The notes: a model not told the origin generated them from the sequence alone. Positions 1 through 8,872 are shown, numbered from the stretch's first letter. The stretch is 64,000 bases of DNA from Ktedonobacteria bacterium brp13 (GCA_015099395.1 AP024096.1:248001-312000), one strand, 5' to 3'. Numbers and translations: made by a program.

Positions 1-264
1 ACCTGTACCCCAACCGCGTGCAATGGGCAGATCACGGCTCGCAAAAGGTACAAGGTGACCAGGCAAAGCGACTGCCTTGAGCAACTTGCGGCGTATCTCT
101 CGCTTTGAATCTTCATCAATAAAGGCAAAATTGTACAGTAGCTCCCGCTCACCCGTTGCTTCCTGCAGTTCAGCATTCGCCGCTGTCGTCGTCACAGTTG
201 GCTGGTCGATCAAGTGACGCATAAGATCATTCAGTCTGTCTTCTTGCATTGTTTCGATTTCCAT
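1..264 (-). CDS. phnJ: PhnJ, C-P lyase core radical SAM subunit (N-terminal part only)
   Basis: The first 88 codons of a minus-strand gene that runs off the left edge. PhnJ is the radical SAM subunit that cleaves the carbon-phosphorus bond of ribosyl-phosphonate in the cytoplasmic C-P lyase complex. The visible part carries typical PhnJ N-terminal motifs: YNFAFIDE near residue 49, KREIRRKLLKAVALPG, then VPFASRDLPIARGWGTG at the edge. The ATG lies two bases after the phnI stop codon, so the genes are clearly one operon. The catalytic cysteines lie outside the window and cannot be checked. Confidence 0.93.
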   Translation of the reverse strand, partial: MEIETMQEDRLNDLMRHLIDQPTVTTTAANAELQEATGERELLYNFAFIDEDSKREIRRKLLKAVALPGHLVPFASRDLPIARGWGTG

Positions 265-266
265 TT

Positions 267-1502
267 TTACTCATCTGTCTCGTTCAACGGTACCACCTTA
301 AGCAGATCTTGCAGTTTGCTCTCTGCCTGCTGACGCTGCTTAACCGTGGCTGCAAATTGCGCAGCCTGATGTTCGCGAGAACGTTCCAGCACACTGATAT
401 TCGCCTGGAACGTCACATAATGAGGCAACTTATAGTGTGCAGTAAAACCGCTTGCCTCAATACCATCGGTATGAAGCAACACAAACTCCTCATTCGAGGC
501 AGGTCCCATTTCGCTATGCACATTGTTCTCTTTCGCCGCACTCAGCACGCGATCCAGCATTGACATACTCATGACCTTCACTTCGCAATGACCGAAGCCA
601 AAACCATAGCCCAGGCCAAATTTTGGCGCCACCGCCTCTTGTTTTTGGGCAGCATCCGGCTGTTCATCTTCAGCCGCCTCTACGCGCGAGACCATTTCAC
701 ATTCCGTCGCTAGAATCTCGCCAATTTCAACGGGTTCACCTGTTAGAGGATGAGTTACTTCAACAGGCAGATAGCCATAGCGCAATTCACCAAGCGTCGG
801 GTGCACATCGCCATACCCGCGTACACTGCTATATGCAAAGGTCATCAAGCTTCCAGCATCCGCTTGAGAGAGTACCTGTAAACGCGCACTGCGAGGTGCA
901 GGGAAGGTCAGGGCTTTGCGTGTAATATCGTATGGTTCAGTATCTGCTTCTGCTCGATCTTGCGCCGGCGGCTCTGCCAGAATCCCTTGCGCACGCATAC
1001 TCTCAATCACTTTCGGAAAGATCTGCGTTTCCTCAGGCACCTCTTCAATCAGTTTTTCGATCTCGGCCAGGCGCTCCCGCATGGATTGATCCGATTCTGT
1101 ACGTAACAAGGTATTGAGCAAGCGCAGATTATAGTCGCGTGTTGGGCCAAGTAGCTGTCCACCCGGAATATCCTTGAAGGTGGCAGAGATACGACGCAAT
1201 ATGCGCATACGCAACCCTTCAACTGGCAATGAATAATCAATACGAGCAATAGTCGAACGATAGGCACGTAGCAAGAAACTTGCCTCCAGTGCATCACCTT
1301 CGCTTTGTTTCAACGCTAACGCAGCCAACGCTGGAGCATAGATCGCGCCTTCACCCATTGCACGATCTACTGCAAGACGCATCTGGTCCTGAATTTGGCG
1401 CACGCTTATCGGCTCGCTCCCGCCTTTGAGCCGGAAATAGTCTACTAACTGCTCTGCATTCAGGACAGCTTTTGTGCCTCCTTTAACAGCAACATATGCC
1501 AT
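267..1502 (-). CDS. phnI: PhnI, C-P lyase core subunit
   Basis: A 411-residue PhnI, somewhat longer than the roughly 354-residue E. coli protein. In the known pathway PhnI, helped by PhnG, PhnH and PhnL, transfers the phosphonate to the ribose of ATP with loss of adenine, and it is part of the PhnGHIJ core complex. The start MAYVAVKGG is the classic PhnI N-terminus and is preceded by a G-rich Shine-Dalgarno sequence. PhnI segments such as LPVEGLRMRILRRISATFKDIPGGQ and a GLGYGFGFGHCEVKVMSMS stretch are visible. It sits between phnH and phnJ in canonical order. Confidence 0.95.
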   Translation of the reverse strand: MAYVAVKGGTKAVLNAEQLVDYFRLKGGSEPISVRQIQDQMRLAVDRAMGEGAIYAPALAALALKQSEGDALEASFLLRAYRSTIARIDYSLPVEGLRMRILRRISATFKDIPGGQLLGPTRDYNLRLLNTLLRTESDQSMRERLAEIEKLIEEVPEETQIFPKVIESMRAQGILAEPPAQDRAEADTEPYDITRKALTFPAPRSARLQVLSQADAGSLMTFAYSSVRGYGDVHPTLGELRYGYLPVEVTHPLTGEPVEIGEILATECEMVSRVEAAEDEQPDAAQKQEAVAPKFGLGYGFGFGHCEVKVMSMSMLDRVLSAAKENNVHSEMGPASNEEFVLLHTDGIEASGFTAHYKLPHYVTFQANISVLERSREHQAAQFAATVKQRQQAESKLQDLLKVVPLNETDE

Positions 1503-1536
1503 AATGACGATACCCCCTCTTCTCTATCCCTGAATA

Positions 1537-2214
1537 TTATCTCGTTTCAGAAAGAAGCCGCATTTTTGTTGTACGCGGCAAACCGATACAGAACCCGGCC
1601 GTATCAACCAGATAGACGTCTATGCCTAATGGATAACTCTGCCGGGCAAGAAGAATGGCATCGATATCTGACATATGTAACCCGGAGACATTGACAGTGC
1701 TTGCATCTTGAATGCCAGGACCACGCAGTTCCAGGGTGACGCGCTCTACGTGTGTTTCCGATGTATGCTCCGCTGAGGAAAGCTGCTCCACACAATAGAA
1801 AGCGGTCGCGCTCAACTCCGGTTCGAGCAACGTCCCAGCACTCAATTGAGCGAACAACTCACTATGTCCTCCAGCACAAAAGAGAGCAAAAGACGCCTGG
1901 TCTGCACGCACAACGCTAGATCCACTTCTCAACATAGTCCAACGCACAGCAGCGTCTGTGCGTGTGAGCCATTGACCATTGGCACCCATAGCGAATGGGG
2001 TTTCTCTATCGAGCAAGGTAAGGAAAGCACCCAGTGCATAGAGATTGATCGGCGTATCTTGCTTAGTCACAGAAGAAACATAGGAGGGAGATTCTCCCCA
2101 AAAAAGGGGACGCTCCAACTGATTGATCTTCCCAGGGCGCGCCAGAGCATCGAGGAGAGAACGGAAGGTCAATGTGCTGTAAAGAGTCTGAGCTCCTTGA
2201 TTGGTTCCAATCAT
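1537..2214 (-). CDS. phnH: PhnH, C-P lyase core subunit
   Basis: A 225-residue PhnH, a scaffold subunit of the PhnGHIJ complex. Typical features are FRSLLDALARPGKI near the N-terminus and a C-terminal YPLGIDVYLVD followed by GLPRTTKM. The ATG at 2214 begins one base after the phnG stop (TAA, 2216-2218), suggesting translational coupling; a longer reading from a TTG at 2229 overlaps phnG and is less likely. It was identified from motifs and gene order. Confidence 0.92.
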   Translation of the reverse strand: MIGTNQGAQTLYSTLTFRSLLDALARPGKINQLERPLFWGESPSYVSSVTKQDTPINLYALGAFLTLLDRETPFAMGANGQWLTRTDAAVRWTMLRSGSSVVRADQASFALFCAGGHSELFAQLSAGTLLEPELSATAFYCVEQLSSAEHTSETHVERVTLELRGPGIQDASTVNVSGLHMSDIDAILLARQSYPLGIDVYLVDTAGFCIGLPRTTKMRLLSETR

Positions 2215-2215
2215 A

Positions 2216-2632
2216 TTACATTCTCTCAAATTCTACTTTAGTAGAGGCCACCAGCGCCTGTTCTCTTTGATTGTGTGTAGTAATGTGCTGATCTAGCACC
2301 GTTAGTTCTTGCGTCAACCAGTCAGCCACCTCACCACCTTTGCGCAATGCCGCATCGACCAGGGCATTGCCCATGGCATGACGGGGACTATCGCCGATGA
2401 TCATGCCAAAGCCAAACTGATCATCAAGCTCTAATTTGACCTCGGTTACCAGGACTTCCCCGGCATGAAAGAGACTATCTGCCACAGTCTCACGCACGCG
2501 CAGCATCACCAATCCCTGTCGGGGACCACTCAATATCTTCACCTGGCTTGTACCGTAACGCTCTAATACCGTTGAAGCAAGTCGACAAACCTGCTCTTCA
2601 GAACTATTTGCCAGCACGCGATAATGATTCAT
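2216..2632 (-). CDS. phnG: PhnG, C-P lyase core subunit
   Basis: A 138-residue PhnG, the small subunit that pairs with PhnI in the C-P lyase core. The motifs RQGLVMLRVRETVADSLFHAGEVLVTE and FGFGMIIGDSPRHAMGNALVDAAL match the family. It is the first of the enzyme genes after the transporter genes phnC-phnE-phnD. A 12-bp perfect hairpin separates it from phnD, so expression of the enzyme half may be set apart from that of the binding protein. Confidence 0.94.
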   Translation of the reverse strand: MNHYRVLANSSEEQVCRLASTVLERYGTSQVKILSGPRQGLVMLRVRETVADSLFHAGEVLVTEVKLELDDQFGFGMIIGDSPRHAMGNALVDAALRKGGEVADWLTQELTVLDQHITTHNQREQALVASTKVEFERM

Positions 2633-2690
2633 CTGTCGTATTTTCTTTCAAAAAACCTGCACTACTTACTTGCTATACGTCTATACGAAC

Positions 2691-2719
2691 AGCAGAGATC
2701 GCTTCAGGCGATCTCTGCT
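2691..2719 (-). promoter_or_regulatory. Perfect 12-bp stem-loop between phnD and phnG
   Basis: AGCAGAGATCGC (2691-2702) pairs with GCGATCTCTGCT (2708-2719) around a 5-base loop. No T-run follows on the minus strand, so it is not a classic intrinsic terminator. Its place just after the binding-protein gene suggests mRNA stabilisation or partial attenuation that keeps PhnD more abundant than the enzymes. The role is inferred. Confidence 0.6.
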
Positions 2720-2740
2720 GGTAAGAGTTGCGACCCAGAT

Positions 2741-3685
2741 CTAGCCTGCAACCTTCTGAAGATCGATATTCATCTCTTTAGCCATTTGACGAATACCATT
2801 GTAAAGACTGTCGTTAGTTGGAGTAAAACCACCGGCTCCAATCGCATTCGCAGCAGCTGTATTACCATTCAGTGCGGTGAGTGCCTCCTGAAGAGATGTC
2901 ATATCGCTCTTGCTGAGACCACTACGCACAGCCATGGGATCTTCTGGGATCTGAGCGCTTTTCTGAATGATGGTCAGATCACCTGCTTTGAATTTCCCTT
3001 CTTGCAGGAGCTGATTATAGGTATCACTCGCAACCGCACCGGCATCAACTTTACCGCTCAGCACAGCCAGCAGCGACGCATCATGTGAACCAATATAGGT
3101 ACCCTTCACATCAGTATCCGGGTTGAGACCAGCCTTCGTTAGCATGTAGCGGGGTTCAAGGTTACCACTGGTAGAGGCAGGATCAACGAACGAAAATGTT
3201 TTCCCTTTGAGATCCTGTATGGTTTTGATGCCGGTTTTCGGTGTGGTAATAATATAGCTCTGATAGGAAGGCTCTTTGGTTTTCTCGGCTAGAGCAAGCG
3301 AAATCGCCTGCACGCCACCCTTTTGTGACGCAAGCACATAGCTCAAAGGACCAAAGTTCGCCAGATCCGCCTTACCGTTTGTCATAGCAGTGATTACTGA
3401 GGTATAATTCGTCCCCACAAAAACGCTGACCGGTTTACAGATCTGTTTCGAAAGCGCAGTGGCGAATGGCTGTGTTGCTCCGATGATGCTCGTTTGACTC
3501 TCCGCAGGAATAACACCAACAACAAGCTTGCTTAAGCTGATTGGATGTGGGCAATTTGTCGCAGTTGATGCATTCGTTGTCGTGCTACTGGTAGTGCTGC
3601 CACATGCAGAAAGCAGGATCATGACTGATACAAACACCATGCCAATGAGCAGATATCGTTTAGACCAAAATCTCAGGCCTGACAT
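2741..3685 (-). CDS. phnD: PhnD, phosphonate ABC transporter substrate-binding lipoprotein
   Basis: A 314-residue lipoprotein with an N-terminal hydrophobic signal ending in the lipobox LLSAC (Cys about 28), so it is anchored outside the membrane in a cell lacking, or not relying on, a free periplasm. The PhnD family binds phosphonates such as 2-aminoethylphosphonate. Family motifs are visible: ANFGPLSYVLA, YQSYIITT, and the anion-binding-type loop FVDPASTSGN. The same blocks recur in the regulator at 6319-7992. It lies downstream of phnC and phnE and upstream of phnG. Confidence 0.93.
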   Translation of the reverse strand: MSGLRFWSKRYLLIGMVFVSVMILLSACGSTTSSTTTNASTATNCPHPISLSKLVVGVIPAESQTSIIGATQPFATALSKQICKPVSVFVGTNYTSVITAMTNGKADLANFGPLSYVLASQKGGVQAISLALAEKTKEPSYQSYIITTPKTGIKTIQDLKGKTFSFVDPASTSGNLEPRYMLTKAGLNPDTDVKGTYIGSHDASLLAVLSGKVDAGAVASDTYNQLLQEGKFKAGDLTIIQKSAQIPEDPMAVRSGLSKSDMTSLQEALTALNGNTAAANAIGAGGFTPTNDSLYNGIRQMAKEMNIDLQKVAG

Positions 3686-3746
3686 TTTTAGGCTCCTTCG
3701 TAAGCAATAACGTAAATAAAAAACAATCTAGCAAAACTGGAACGCG

Positions 3747-5027
3747 CTACAGCACTCGTGAACGTACGAAGTCACTTATGCGGTCCAGAGCAGCAACGGT
3801 TATTACCAGAGTAATCAGAATAACCGAGACATTAGAGTAATTGAGCAGAGAAAGGTTCTGGTTTAAGAGAAAACCGATCCCACCACCACCTACAAAAGCC
3901 ACCACGGTCGAGTCTCGTGTATTTGACTCCCAGTAGTAGATGGAGGAACTGACCAGAAGCGGAAAGACCTGCGGGAATACACCCCAGCGAAAACGTTGGA
4001 TGCCGTTAGCGCCTGACGCACTCAAAGCCTCAATAGGCTGCGGTTCCACCGATTCAATCGCCTCCGCATATAATTTCGTGAGTGACGAAATCGTATGCAG
4101 GCCCAATCCCAGTGCTCCTGGCACCGGGCCCAGGCCGACAAAAGTGATGAAGAGTAAAGCAAGCACAAGCGCAGGAATAGCTCTGATCGTATTGATAAAG
4201 AATCGCACGATAGTATAGATAACCGGATGTGGTGTTGTATTTCTGGCAGCTAGCATACTTAAAGGTACAGCCCCAACAATGCCAATACAAGTGGCAACGA
4301 CTGCGGTTTGTATGGTCAACAGCATAGGTTGGATGACTAGACCGAAGTAGCTCCAACTGGGCGGCACCATCGTGCGTAGAAGACTGGCACCAGACTGGCT
4401 GGTCACAAGTTCCGAGAAAATACTAAAATTCAGCCCCTCAATACTAAAGCCCCACCACAAGAAGAGAACAAGTAATGCGAGTATTGAGATGCTACTCTTT
4501 CTAAATGCCAGACAGAGCAGGACAACAGCAAGCAGCGCACTCCCAAGTAAATTGAAGTCCAGAGCCGCAATTGTATAGGAGAACGTGCCAAGGTTGATAC
4601 CCTGGACCGGACCCAACTGTATATCGCCTGACAGAAAGTATAAGGCAACAACGAGCAAAGCAACAAGCGAAACTATACTACTCGTATTCAATACTTCTCT
4701 GGGTTTTTTCAGCGCTTTGGGTACCATCACGGCAATACCCGCCACAATGATAATCAGTGCAACAGCAACATTCACATTGAATGTTACGACCCAGTTTACA
4801 GAAACAGCGCCCACTTCTATCACGCGTGCAAACAGAAGCGCAGCACATATAGCCACTGCCAGAGCAGTCACCTCAAGAGGCCAGAAGAAAGCACCAAAGG
4901 GCTTCGCAAGATCTGGCGGTGGTTTGCGTAACCATAAATGTTCCACCTGAACACGATTACTCGAATTCTTCGCATGTCCTCCTTTCCTATCTTCAATGGC
5001 GTATCCATCTGTTTTTTCTATTAACAC
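3747..5027 (-). CDS. phnE: PhnE, phosphonate ABC transporter permease with long N-terminal extension
   Basis: The permease of the phosphonate importer. The C-terminal 230 or so residues are the usual PhnE core: SWSYFGLVIQPMLLTIQTA, INTIRAIPALVLALLF, and an EAA-like loop around EALSASGANGIQRFRWGVFPQ, ending with FVGGGGIGFLL. The protein is about 426 residues, against about 260 for ordinary PhnE. The extra N-terminal portion has a cytoplasmic leader and about five extra hydrophobic segments. A GTG at 5027 is preferred as start because GAGGAG lies 7 bases upstream; an ATG at 5054 would lengthen it by 9 residues and has no such site. Confidence 0.9.
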   Translation of the reverse strand: MLIEKTDGYAIEDRKGGHAKNSSNRVQVEHLWLRKPPPDLAKPFGAFFWPLEVTALAVAICAALLFARVIEVGAVSVNWVVTFNVNVAVALIIIVAGIAVMVPKALKKPREVLNTSSIVSLVALLVVALYFLSGDIQLGPVQGINLGTFSYTIAALDFNLLGSALLAVVLLCLAFRKSSISILALLVLFLWWGFSIEGLNFSIFSELVTSQSGASLLRTMVPPSWSYFGLVIQPMLLTIQTAVVATCIGIVGAVPLSMLAARNTTPHPVIYTIVRFFINTIRAIPALVLALLFITFVGLGPVPGALGLGLHTISSLTKLYAEAIESVEPQPIEALSASGANGIQRFRWGVFPQVFPLLVSSSIYYWESNTRDSTVVAFVGGGGIGFLLNQNLSLLNYSNVSVILITLVITVAALDRISDFVRSRVL

Positions 5028-5111
5028 GTCTTTTCTCCTCGCAGTTGGCAACATAGTATCTCTAACGCTATGCAGCTAGCATAAGAATAGATTCGTTGCA
5101 CCATGTACCAT

Positions 5112-5915
5112 CTATTCATTGCTCGGTTGCACAATTGCTTCGTAGCGCGAGCGCATGGCAGAATTGGCACTACGATAAATTTCCTGCAATATAGCATCAG
5201 TAAGTAAAGCTGGTGAACCATCATAGATGATGCGTCCCTGGGCAATACCAATAACACGATCAGCAAAGTGTTTCGCAGTCTCAATATCATGAATATTCAC
5301 AAGCGTTGCTACGTCGAGCTCTTTCGCAGCTTTACGCAAATCACCCATAACACTCCAGGAAAGCTCCGGGTCCAGGCTGGCGACCGGCTCATCGGCGAGC
5401 AGCATGAGAGGATCTTGCGCAAGGGCACGCGCAATAGCGACACGTTGCTTTTCGCCACCTGAGAGTCGGTCAGCTCGATAACTTGCACGCTGCAACATAT
5501 TGACACGACCCAGGCATTCCAGTGCTTTCTCACGATGCACATGATCAAAATAGCCAAGTAGCGAGGCGAAGCTGTTTATGTAGCCAAGACGTCCTGTCAA
5601 TACGTTGTCCATCACAGAGAGGTGATCTACCAGGTTAAATTCCTGGAAAATGAAACCAATCTTTCTGCGCAATGTGAGCGTTTCTTTCTCGCTCAGACGA
5701 GTAATATCTGTACTTTGAATGTGTATGCTGCCATGTGTTGCAGGGATCAATCCGTTGATACAACGTAAAAGAGTAGACTTACCAGCTCCACTGCGTCCAA
5801 TGATGCAAATAAACTCTCCCTCATGCACAGCAAAACTCACATCGCTCAGAGCTTCGTAGCCATTTGGATAGATCTTAGAGAGACCATTAACTTCAAGGAT
5901 TGTCGAAATACTCAC
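5112..5915 (-). CDS. phnC: PhnC, phosphonate ABC transporter ATP-binding protein
   Basis: A 267-residue ABC ATPase that powers the PhnCDE importer. Walker A GRSGAGKST (residues 40-48), the Q-loop FIFQEFNLV (about 88-96), the signature LSGGEKQR (151-158), Walker B MLLADEP (171-177) and the switch His in NIHDIETAKHF are all present. The segment RRKIGFIFQEFNLVDHLSV is typical of PhnC. It is the first gene of the operon; the predicted promoter and an 18-bp palindrome lie 200-260 bp upstream. Confidence 0.95.
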   Translation of the reverse strand: MSISTILEVNGLSKIYPNGYEALSDVSFAVHEGEFICIIGRSGAGKSTLLRCINGLIPATHGSIHIQSTDITRLSEKETLTLRRKIGFIFQEFNLVDHLSVMDNVLTGRLGYINSFASLLGYFDHVHREKALECLGRVNMLQRASYRADRLSGGEKQRVAIARALAQDPLMLLADEPVASLDPELSWSVMGDLRKAAKELDVATLVNIHDIETAKHFADRVIGIAQGRIIYDGSPALLTDAILQEIYRSANSAMRSRYEAIVQPSNE

Positions 5916-6122
5916 TGTCTATTTCCTTACTTCCTTCTGCCATGCAACGCTATTCTTGACACGACTGAATCGTCTATGCTCCATAAATGCCTTCACTCTG
6001 TACTTTTCATCCCTCCACTATAGATCTCTTTGCTATCTCTCTATAGCACTTCTCACCTGTGACAAAGGGACCAGGACAACGGTGTCATACTCAGTTTCGC
6101 TAAAGATAAACGCGAAGATGCT

Positions 6123-6140
6123 TGCGTAAAGCTTTACGCA
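6123..6140. promoter_or_regulatory. 18-bp perfect palindrome, candidate operator of the phn operon
   Basis: TGCGTAAAGCTTTACGCA is a perfect inverted repeat with an AAGCTT centre. It lies in the divergent region between phnC and the PhnD-LacI fusion gene, just downstream of the predicted phnC -10 box. LacI-family repressors bind symmetric sites of about this size. That this site belongs to the neighbouring fusion regulator is inference from position and symmetry. Confidence 0.6.
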
Positions 6141-6145
6141 CTTCA

Positions 6146-6174
6146 ATTTTGCCTTATTTCTCTATCTAAGTCAA
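6146..6174 (-). promoter_or_regulatory. Predicted promoter of phnC operon
   Basis: On the minus strand TTGACT (6174-6169) and CAAAAT (6151-6146) are separated by 17 bases. The expected start point falls a few bases before the 18-bp palindrome, a classic position for repression. The -10 box is weak (4 of 6 consensus bases). Confidence 0.4.
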
Positions 6175-6282
6175 TGAAGAGAACTATAAATTCTTGTAAA
6201 ATTTCAATTTAACATTACTTTTATAAAGTTGCTGTATTATGCATTTTTAGAGATACTCAGCATCCAACCGGAAAAGAAATGA

Positions 6283-6315
6283 TCAACAATCAAGGAAAAG
6301 CATGCTATAATAGCA
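6283..6315 (+). promoter_or_regulatory. Predicted promoter of the fusion regulator, with palindrome over the -10 box
   Basis: TCAACA (6283-6288) and a perfect TATAAT (6306-6311) are 17 bases apart. The -10 ends only 7 bases before the ATG at 6319, so the transcript would be nearly or fully leaderless; no Shine-Dalgarno sequence is present. TGCTAT-A-ATAGCA (6303-6315) is an odd 13-bp inverted repeat covering the -10 box and could serve autorepression. Confidence 0.45.
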
Positions 6316-6318
6316 CGC

Positions 6319-7992
6319 ATGAGTCAAAGCCATACTACCGATAATCAAAATACGCTTGTCTTCGCTACCAGTCCAGGCATACGTTGGGATCTAGCCCAAT
6401 TAGATGATGCAGTCATACAATTACAAGAGCATTTAAGCTCGTTGTTGGGCATGACTGTCAAAGTAATAATTGGCGAGAATTATGAAGAGATCCTTGCAGG
6501 TCTGGAAAGCGGACATGTTGATTTCGCAAAGCTTGGCCCCTATGCATTTGCTCAAGCACAGGCACGTTTTGGCGCTCGTGCGCTCGTGAAGGCGATAGAT
6601 GCGATACCAGATGACACCCATCCCTATCGGAGCATTATTTTCACACAGGCTGACAGCGGCATCACCCATCTCACGCAGCTCAAAAAGCAAAAATTTGGCT
6701 TTGTCGATCAGCACTCTACCACCGGTTATTTAATTGCAACGTTCCTTCTGGACCAGGCGGGACTTGATCCAGCGGTCGATATAGAGCCGGTCTTTTTGCT
6801 CAGCCATCCCGCTGTAGCTGAGGCGGTTATCAAAGGCGAGGTCGTAGCTGGAGCAATCATGGAAAAAGAATACATGCATGCTACGATTGAGCAAGGCCCT
6901 TCTGCCTTACGTCCCCTGGCAATGTCGCCAATCCTTGCAAGAGGCCCTATTGTTGTACGCCCGAATTTGCCTCGCCCTATCGAACGCAAGCTTCAACTTG
7001 TTCTGGAGCAGATTCATCAATCACAGCTTGATGCCCTTCAGCTTTTGATACTGCCATCTCAGCATTTTGTGACTGCGATACCACGAGAGCGATCGCTCAA
7101 AACGGTTGCAGAGCTCGCAGGGGTGAGCTACGCAACCGTTTCGCGAGCCATTAGTGGTCATGGACGTATCTCACCAGCCACCACAGAGCGTATTCTGAAG
7201 TTAGTACAAGAATTAGGTTATCGCCCCAATGCAGATGCTCGTAGTCTCCATAAATCGAGGGGTGAATTAATAGGCTTGTTGTTGCCTTCCCTCCAATATC
7301 CCAACCTGGACAACATTATCAATGGGATACAAGAGGTACTCAACGACGTGCATATGCAATTGTTGCTCTGTCCCGCCGGTCCGGGAGAGCAGCAAAAAGC
7401 TTATTTTGAGATGTTCTCTAATAGCCGTTTTGAAGGTATCTTGCTTACACAGTGGAATACGCTCGATCCGACTGCGTTAGAAATGCTGGTACGCAACGGT
7501 CGGCCATATATTCTGTTAGAGCAAGCTCTGCTTGATGAGGGATTCAGGGCGGCTCGAGAGTGGTTCACAAAGCAGGGACATCAACGTGTCGGGCTTATTG
7601 CAGGCCCAACTTCGTTAATTGAACCCTCTGCCGCTTATCAAGCTGGTAAAAAATTGACCGGAACGCATTTTCACTGGATTGAGATCTCCGCCAATCCTGA
7701 CGCCTGGCAGTATCTCCTCTCACAACAAACCGATGCGCCAACGGCGTTTCTCTGTACAGACGATCAAACGGCGCTCCATCTCCGTAGCTTTCTCACGGCA
7801 TCAGGTGTGTATGCGCCTGTACTGGGCATAGGAAATAGCTCGCTCGCTCATTGGACCAGATTACCAAGTCTGGCATTTGATGGGAAGAAACTGGGTTGTA
7901 GTGCGACGCTACGACTCCTTAAAATGCTCAATGTTCCAGCTCCAGCACAAATTGAAGAGGTATGTTTCTGGGTTGAGACCAATGCTCTTTAA
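6319..7992 (+). CDS. PhnD-like / LacI fusion transcriptional regulator
   Basis: A 557-residue protein with no signal peptide. Residues 11-250 resemble a PhnD phosphonate-binding protein: LVFATSPG, VDFAKLGPYAFAQA (68-81), YRSIIFTQ (103-110), FVDQHSTTGYL (128-138), parallel to blocks of the neighbouring PhnD. Residues 259-310 are a LacI helix-turn-helix with hinge: KTVAELAGVSYATVSRAISG, then ERILKLVQELGYRPNADARSL. Residues 316-557 are a shortened LacI-type effector domain. It is divergent from phnC and replaces the GntR regulator PhnF of E. coli. The likely role is a cytoplasmic sensor of phosphonate that represses the C-P lyase operon; this is inferred. The domain order, with DNA binding in the middle, is unusual, and the reading frame is continuous. 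Confidence 0.88.
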   Translation: MSQSHTTDNQNTLVFATSPGIRWDLAQLDDAVIQLQEHLSSLLGMTVKVIIGENYEEILAGLESGHVDFAKLGPYAFAQAQARFGARALVKAIDAIPDDTHPYRSIIFTQADSGITHLTQLKKQKFGFVDQHSTTGYLIATFLLDQAGLDPAVDIEPVFLLSHPAVAEAVIKGEVVAGAIMEKEYMHATIEQGPSALRPLAMSPILARGPIVVRPNLPRPIERKLQLVLEQIHQSQLDALQLLILPSQHFVTAIPRERSLKTVAELAGVSYATVSRAISGHGRISPATTERILKLVQELGYRPNADARSLHKSRGELIGLLLPSLQYPNLDNIINGIQEVLNDVHMQLLLCPAGPGEQQKAYFEMFSNSRFEGILLTQWNTLDPTALEMLVRNGRPYILLEQALLDEGFRAAREWFTKQGHQRVGLIAGPTSLIEPSAAYQAGKKLTGTHFHWIEISANPDAWQYLLSQQTDAPTAFLCTDDQTALHLRSFLTASGVYAPVLGIGNSSLAHWTRLPSLAFDGKKLGCSATLRLLKMLNVPAPAQIEEVCFWVETNAL

Positions 7993-8239
7993 ACATAAAA
8001 AGACAACATTCCCCACCTATGTTGCTTCAATGGTCGAGGATGGTTCAGTTCTCTCGTCTGGACGTTTGACCAAAGTACTTTTACAAGAAACCACTTGCTA
8101 ACTTTAAAAAATTGCGACAATTTTGAGATACATCTACGACACCTTTTCTCTATAATGAAGAGCAGAAGGATAGTCTATCTTTCCATACATGTGATGTTCA
8201 AAAAAACACTCTATACGATACAACTATAAGGAATGAGAA

Positions 8240-8872
8240 ATGGTGTTACCATCATTTGCGATGCAGCTCAATCGAACTATAGTGAGCTGTCTCTTAATTA
8301 TTATCGATAGTGTCTTCTTTATCGGTAGCTATGGTGTCTTGCGTGTATTGAGAATTTCTGTCAATTGGGTCGTCTGGATTCTTGGCTACTTGATTATTGT
8401 CGCCAGTGTCGCAGTATGCTACTCAATATTCACTCCCACATACTCGTTGCGTGATGTGGGTTATGGGAACCTTCTGGCTGTGTTCTCGTTTGGTATTACA
8501 GTCTATGCGGTCAGCCAGTGGGTGAGTCGCCGCTGGTATGTGTTCATTAAGAAACGCACACTCTCATTCGTTGCACAACAATCACGCAATTTCTTTCTGT
8601 TTGCACGCAAACATCACGCGCTCTTCGGTTGGATTGTTGCTAGCGCCGCTATTGCGCATATGGCGGTATACCTACCGATACTTTCAGAGGCAAAAGAGTA
8701 CGAAATTGTCACCGGTTTCATCGCTATAGGTATTCTCGCACTCTCTGTTCTGCTAGGAGTGTGGATCTGGTTTGTGACCAGCGTTCAAAAAAAGCGCACC
8801 CCGAAGCTCGTTCATACAACTCATTCTATTCTGACAGTCGTTTTCTTATTGTCATTAGCGATACATATTTAG
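8240..8872 (+). CDS. Polytopic membrane protein, possibly heme-binding
   Basis: A 210-residue protein with about six hydrophobic helices and no recognised family. ATG follows AAGGAATGAGAA. Histidines sit within or beside helices in the second half: KHHALFGW, AAIAHMAVY, VHTTH and a terminal AIHI. Such pairs are reminiscent of cytochrome b561 or ferric-reductase-type heme ligation, but no decisive motif was seen. It stands alone after the phn regulator, with a 247-bp gap before it. Treat the heme idea as a weak inference. Confidence 0.65.
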   Translation: MVLPSFAMQLNRTIVSCLLIIIDSVFFIGSYGVLRVLRISVNWVVWILGYLIIVASVAVCYSIFTPTYSLRDVGYGNLLAVFSFGITVYAVSQWVSRRWYVFIKKRTLSFVAQQSRNFFLFARKHHALFGWIVASAAIAHMAVYLPILSEAKEYEIVTGFIAIGILALSVLLGVWIWFVTSVQKKRTPKLVHTTHSILTVVFLLSLAIHI

